In this document: one piece after another, positions 5,441 to 7,836 of the stretch
How positions within the stretch are numbered: position 1 is the stretch's first letter
Layout: each line of letters starts with the position of its first letter
NCBI GenBank assembly: GCA_021828525.1
Contig: JAJZGM010000053.1
Location: 1-7,836 of the forward strand
DNA from: Nitrospirota bacterium
Lineage (GTDB): Bacteria; Nitrospirota; Leptospirillia; Leptospirillales; Leptospirillaceae
Direction: 5' to 3'
Length of the DNA stretch: 7,836 nucleotides
Notes under the pieces: generated by a model
Seen by the model: only the letters and a program-made list of their open reading frames with translations
Database searches by the model: none
Told to the model about the DNA's origin: nothing
Position numbers and translations under genes: made by a program

Positions 5441-6772
5441 GAACCCATTGTCGCTCCCGTCACGGCCCTGATTCCCCAGCCCGTCGGAATCCTTCGTCTA
5501 ACCGGAGACGGTCTTTCTGACCTTCTCAGAACGCTGTTCCCGGATCTTCCGGTAAGGCTCGAACACCGGCGGGTCTACCGGACGCATCCGGTTGACCAGG
5601 GCCTCACCCTGGACGAGTGCCTCCTCCTTTATTTCCAGTCTCCCCATTCCTTCACCGGGGAGGATGTCGTCGAAATCCACGCCCACGGAAACCCCCACAA
5701 CATCCGGAAACTCCTTTCCCTTCTCCACCAGGCGGGAATCCGTCCTGCGCGGCCCGGGGAGTTTTCCCTTCGGGCCTACCAGAACAAAAAGATCTCCCTT
5801 CTCAAGGCGGAATCCCTCCACAGAATGATTTCCGCCCCTTCCTATGCGGATTTTCAGACGGCTCACCAACATTACTTCCAAAGAATGTCCCACCCCCTTG
5901 CCAAGATCCAGGACCAGTTTCTGGATCTTCTGGCCATGTTATATACGCTCCTTGACCATCCCGAAGGTGAGGAAGAAGATCTCTCCCATCTCTCGGTCGA
6001 ATCACTTTCCAATCGTCTGGGGGAGTTTGACCGGACCCTCTCCTCCCATCTGACTCTCACAAGGAGGGCCAGAAGGCCTTTTGGCGGATTTAGCGTCCTA
6101 ATCGCAGGCTTTCCAAACTCCGGGAAATCATCCCTCTATAACCGCATCCTCAGGGACAACCGCGCCATCGTCTCCCCGCTCCCCGGGACGACCCGCGACC
6201 TTCTCGAAGGCCGACTCTCCTTTCCTTTCGGGGATGTCGTTCTTCTGGATTCGGCGGGAATCCGCCCCTCCTCTGATCTCATTGAACAGGAAGGAGTCCG
6301 GAAGACCCGGAAGACCCTCTCCCGGTCCGACTGCGTCCTCTGGGTAGCCTCCCCGGAAAATCCGACCTTTCCCGAAGGGCTTATTCGCAAATCCCCCGCA
6401 ACGTCGGTTCTTCTTCTCTGGAACAAGGCGGATCTTTCCCCTCCCCCCGACGGATCCCGCTTCGATCACCTCGTCTCGGCAAAGACCCGCAAGGGGGTGG
6501 ACGCACTTGTCAAAAGACTCCAGTCGCTCGCTGAAATCTATTATCAATCCCTCCATGCAACCTCCCCACTCGACTCCGACCGCCAGGTCGAGACTCTCAA
6601 CCGTCTCCGGAAGGCTTCGAGACGCGCCCTCTCCCTTCTCCGGTCCGGCCAGGCGGATCTTGCCCTTTCTGCCCTTGAAGAGGGACGAAAAGTGTTGGAT
6701 GATGGGGTGGGATCACTCCCGTCCTCGGAGATTTACGACCGGGTCTTCAAACTTTTCTGCTTGGGAAAATAA
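5438..6772 (+). CDS. mnmE: MnmE, tRNA uridine-34 modification GTPase
   Basis: The 444-residue GTPase works with MnmG to place the (carboxymethyl)aminomethyl group at C5 of wobble uridine 34. The N-terminal tetrahydrofolate-binding domain shows FQSPHSFTGEDVVEIHAHGNP (66-86) and RPARPGEFSLRAYQNKKISLL (102-122). The G domain, inserted in the helical domain, has G1 GFPNSGKSS (224-232), G2 PGTTRD (249-254), G3 DSAG (271-274), G4 NKAD (329-332) and G5-like SAK (347-349). E283 matches the catalytic E282 of E. coli. The C-terminus is FCLGK, where most family members have FCIGK. It is divergent in places: the N-terminal 'P.G.gai' turn reads IPQPVGI (12-18) and the C-terminal helical domain has lost much of the 'AeeLR.A...LgeitG' wording. 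The length is near the norm (about 450). mnmG starts 15 bases later. Confidence 0.95.
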   Translation: MEPIVAPVTALIPQPVGILRLTGDGLSDLLRTLFPDLPVRLEHRRVYRTHPVDQGLTLDECLLLYFQSPHSFTGEDVVEIHAHGNPHNIRKLLSLLHQAGIRPARPGEFSLRAYQNKKISLLKAESLHRMISAPSYADFQTAHQHYFQRMSHPLAKIQDQFLDLLAMLYTLLDHPEGEEEDLSHLSVESLSNRLGEFDRTLSSHLTLTRRARRPFGGFSVLIAGFPNSGKSSLYNRILRDNRAIVSPLPGTTRDLLEGRLSFPFGDVVLLDSAGIRPSSDLIEQEGVRKTRKTLSRSDCVLWVASPENPTFPEGLIRKSPATSVLLLWNKADLSPPPDGSRFDHLVSAKTRKGVDALVKRLQSLAEIYYQSLHATSPLDSDRQVETLNRLRKASRRALSLLRSGQADLALSALEEGRKVLDDGVGSLPSSEIYDRVFKLFCLGK

Positions 6773-6787
6773 CGGAGTCAATCGACG

Positions 6788-7836
6788 ATGGCGCAATCAT
6801 GGGACGTTCTGGTGGTCGGCGGGGGGCATGCGGGAATTGAAGCTGCCTATGCCTCCGCACGCTTGGGTCAGCGCACTCTCCTTGTCACGATGCATCTGGA
6901 CCTGATCGGCCAGATGTCCTGCAATCCTTCCGTCGGCGGGATCGGGAAGGGCCACCTCGTCCGGGAGGTCGATGCCATGGGCGGAGCCATGGGGGAACTT
7001 GCGGACCGGTCCGGCCTTCAGTTCAAGATGCTCAATACCCGGAAGGGGGCGGCTGTCCAGGCTATCAGGGCCCAGTGTGACCGGACCCGGTACCGGATCG
7101 AAGCCCGACGGCTTCTCGACTCCCAGCCTACCCTCTTCCTTCGCCAGGGGGAGGTCAAGGACCTTGTCGTCTCCAACGGCACGGTCAATCAGGTGGTGCT
7201 CCATGACGGATCCCGTCTCTCCTGCCGCGCCCTGGTCCTGACCACCGGAACCTTTCTAAACGGGAAACTCCACGTCGGTCTCGAAGCCACCCAGGGAGGC
7301 CGGGGGGGGGAACGGGCCTCCTCGGGTCTTTCGGTCATTCTTCCGGACAAATGTGGTCTTTCCCTCGGCCGGATGAAAACGGGGACGCCCCCGCGCCTTC
7401 TTGGCCGTTCGATCGATTTTGACCGCATGCTGATCCAGCCGGGAGATGATCCCATTCCCTTTTTTTCCCTTTTTTCACCCCCAAATTCCCTTTTTTTCGA
7501 GGGAGCCCAGAAACCCTGTTTTTTGACATCGACAACCGAGAAGACCCGGGAGATCATCGAAGGCAATCTCGACCGCTCCCCCCTCTACAGCGGGAAAATC
7601 CACGGGATCGGTCCACGGTATTGCCCTTCCATCGAGGACAAGATCGTCAAATTTCCCCACCGGTCCACCCACCATGTTTTTGTCGAACCGGAAGGACTCG
7701 ATGTCGACGAGTTCTATCCCAACGGTATCTCCACAAGTCTTCCCCTCGACGTCCAGGAACAGATCATCGGTTCAATTCCAGGACTCGAAGAGGCGATGAT
7801 CCTGAGGCCCGGCTATGCCGTGGAATATGACTTTGT
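6788..7836 (+). CDS. mnmG: MnmG (GidA), tRNA uridine-34 modification FAD enzyme (3' end cut by window)
   Basis: This is an open frame of 349 codons running off the window; about half the usual 620-630 residues are seen. MnmG is the FAD/NADH-dependent partner of MnmE in wobble-uridine modification. Features are the FAD dinucleotide motif VVGGGHAGIEAA (9-20), MSCNPSVGGIGKGHLVREVD (43-62), LTTGTFLNGKLHVG (151-164), GRMKTGTPPR (194-203), NLDRSPLYSG (260-269), GPRYCPSIEDK (275-285), YPNGISTSLPLDVQ (310-323) and RPGYAVEYDF (340-349). C45 and C279 match the functionally important E. coli C47 and C277. ATG 6788 has GGAG (6774-6777) 10 bases upstream. Oddities are a KGAAVQA block (86-92) where the family has KGPAVRA or KGPAVWA, a G9 run, and a T-rich repeated stretch encoding PFFSLFSPPNSLFF (224-237). 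The frame stays intact through both. Confidence 0.97.
   Translation, partial: MAQSWDVLVVGGGHAGIEAAYASARLGQRTLLVTMHLDLIGQMSCNPSVGGIGKGHLVREVDAMGGAMGELADRSGLQFKMLNTRKGAAVQAIRAQCDRTRYRIEARRLLDSQPTLFLRQGEVKDLVVSNGTVNQVVLHDGSRLSCRALVLTTGTFLNGKLHVGLEATQGGRGGERASSGLSVILPDKCGLSLGRMKTGTPPRLLGRSIDFDRMLIQPGDDPIPFFSLFSPPNSLFFEGAQKPCFLTSTTEKTREIIEGNLDRSPLYSGKIHGIGPRYCPSIEDKIVKFPHRSTHHVFVEPEGLDVDEFYPNGISTSLPLDVQEQIIGSIPGLEEAMILRPGYAVEYDF
7302..7310 (+). repeat. G9 homopolymer inside mnmG
   Basis: Nine consecutive G bases encode part of R-G-G-E (residues 172-175) in the conserved GGRxGE segment of MnmG. Synonymous codons could have broken the run. Such tracts are prone to slippage during replication and to sequencing error; the frame is intact as given. 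Confidence 0.9.
7454..7498 (+). repeat. T-rich direct repeat inside mnmG
   Basis: ATTCCCTTTTTTTC occurs at 7454-7467 and again at 7485-7498 (14 identical bases, 31-base offset), with a partial third copy TCCCTTTTTTC at 7466-7476. The offset is not a multiple of three, so the two copies are read in different frames (IPFFS and NSLFF). The segment encodes a phenylalanine-rich variable loop between the QPGDDPIP and PCFLT blocks of MnmG. Confidence 0.9.

Noticed and set aside
7441..7510. frameshift or pseudogene in mnmG at the T runs
   Set aside because: Codon-by-codon reading from 6788 to 7836 stays open, and conserved MnmG blocks continue in the same frame on both sides.
1..7836. CRISPR array, insertion sequence, tRNA or rRNA gene, or defence island
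   Set aside because: There are no regularly spaced repeats, transposase-like frames, tRNA-like folds or unexplained coding stretches. Almost every base belongs to a recognised gene.

Overview
This window is ordinary bacterial chromosome with a complete, recognisable gene set; I do not see a new defence, mobile or otherwise undescribed system. It is GC-rich with very tight spacing. Two gene blocks run away from each other from a 64-base gap at about 2549-2612. The lineage cannot be fixed from sequence alone. A Nitrospirota (Leptospirillum-like) or other deep-branching Gram-negative bacterium is my best guess: YidC has the large periplasmic domain of Gram-negative bacteria, and the CbiD-type (anaerobic-route) cobalamin genes fit. 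This is low-confidence inference.

Left block (1-2548, minus strand): a cobalamin (vitamin B12) corrin-ring operon, read in the order cbiD, cbiE, cbiT, then the first 19 codons of a fourth gene, probably cbiG. Adjacent genes overlap or are 7 bases apart, so they are almost certainly co-transcribed and translationally coupled. CbiD methylates C1 of cobalt-precorrin-5B. CbiE and CbiT then methylate C5 and C15 and remove the ring-C acetate carboxyl group.

Right block (2613-7836, plus strand): rplI (ribosomal protein L9), rpmH (L34), rnpA (RNase P protein), yidD, yidC (membrane insertase), mnmE and the 5' two thirds of mnmG. From rpmH onward this is the classic conserved cluster often found near the replication origin. 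It links ribosome and tRNA maturation, membrane protein insertion and the MnmE-MnmG modification of wobble uridine 34 in tRNA. Two departures from common layouts are rplI directly upstream of rpmH (instead of beside rpsF/rpsR) and the absence of jag between yidC and mnmE. rpmH has only 44 codons and is easily missed.

Points worth a second look are small-scale: a G9 run and a 14-base T-rich direct repeat inside mnmG, a strong ribosome-binding site aimed at an out-of-frame ATG just before mnmE, yidD, yidC and mnmE lying in one reading frame separated only by single stop codons, a hairpin between rplI and rpmH, and a B12 operon with no room for a cobalamin riboswitch. No gene-free stretch exceeds 75 bases.
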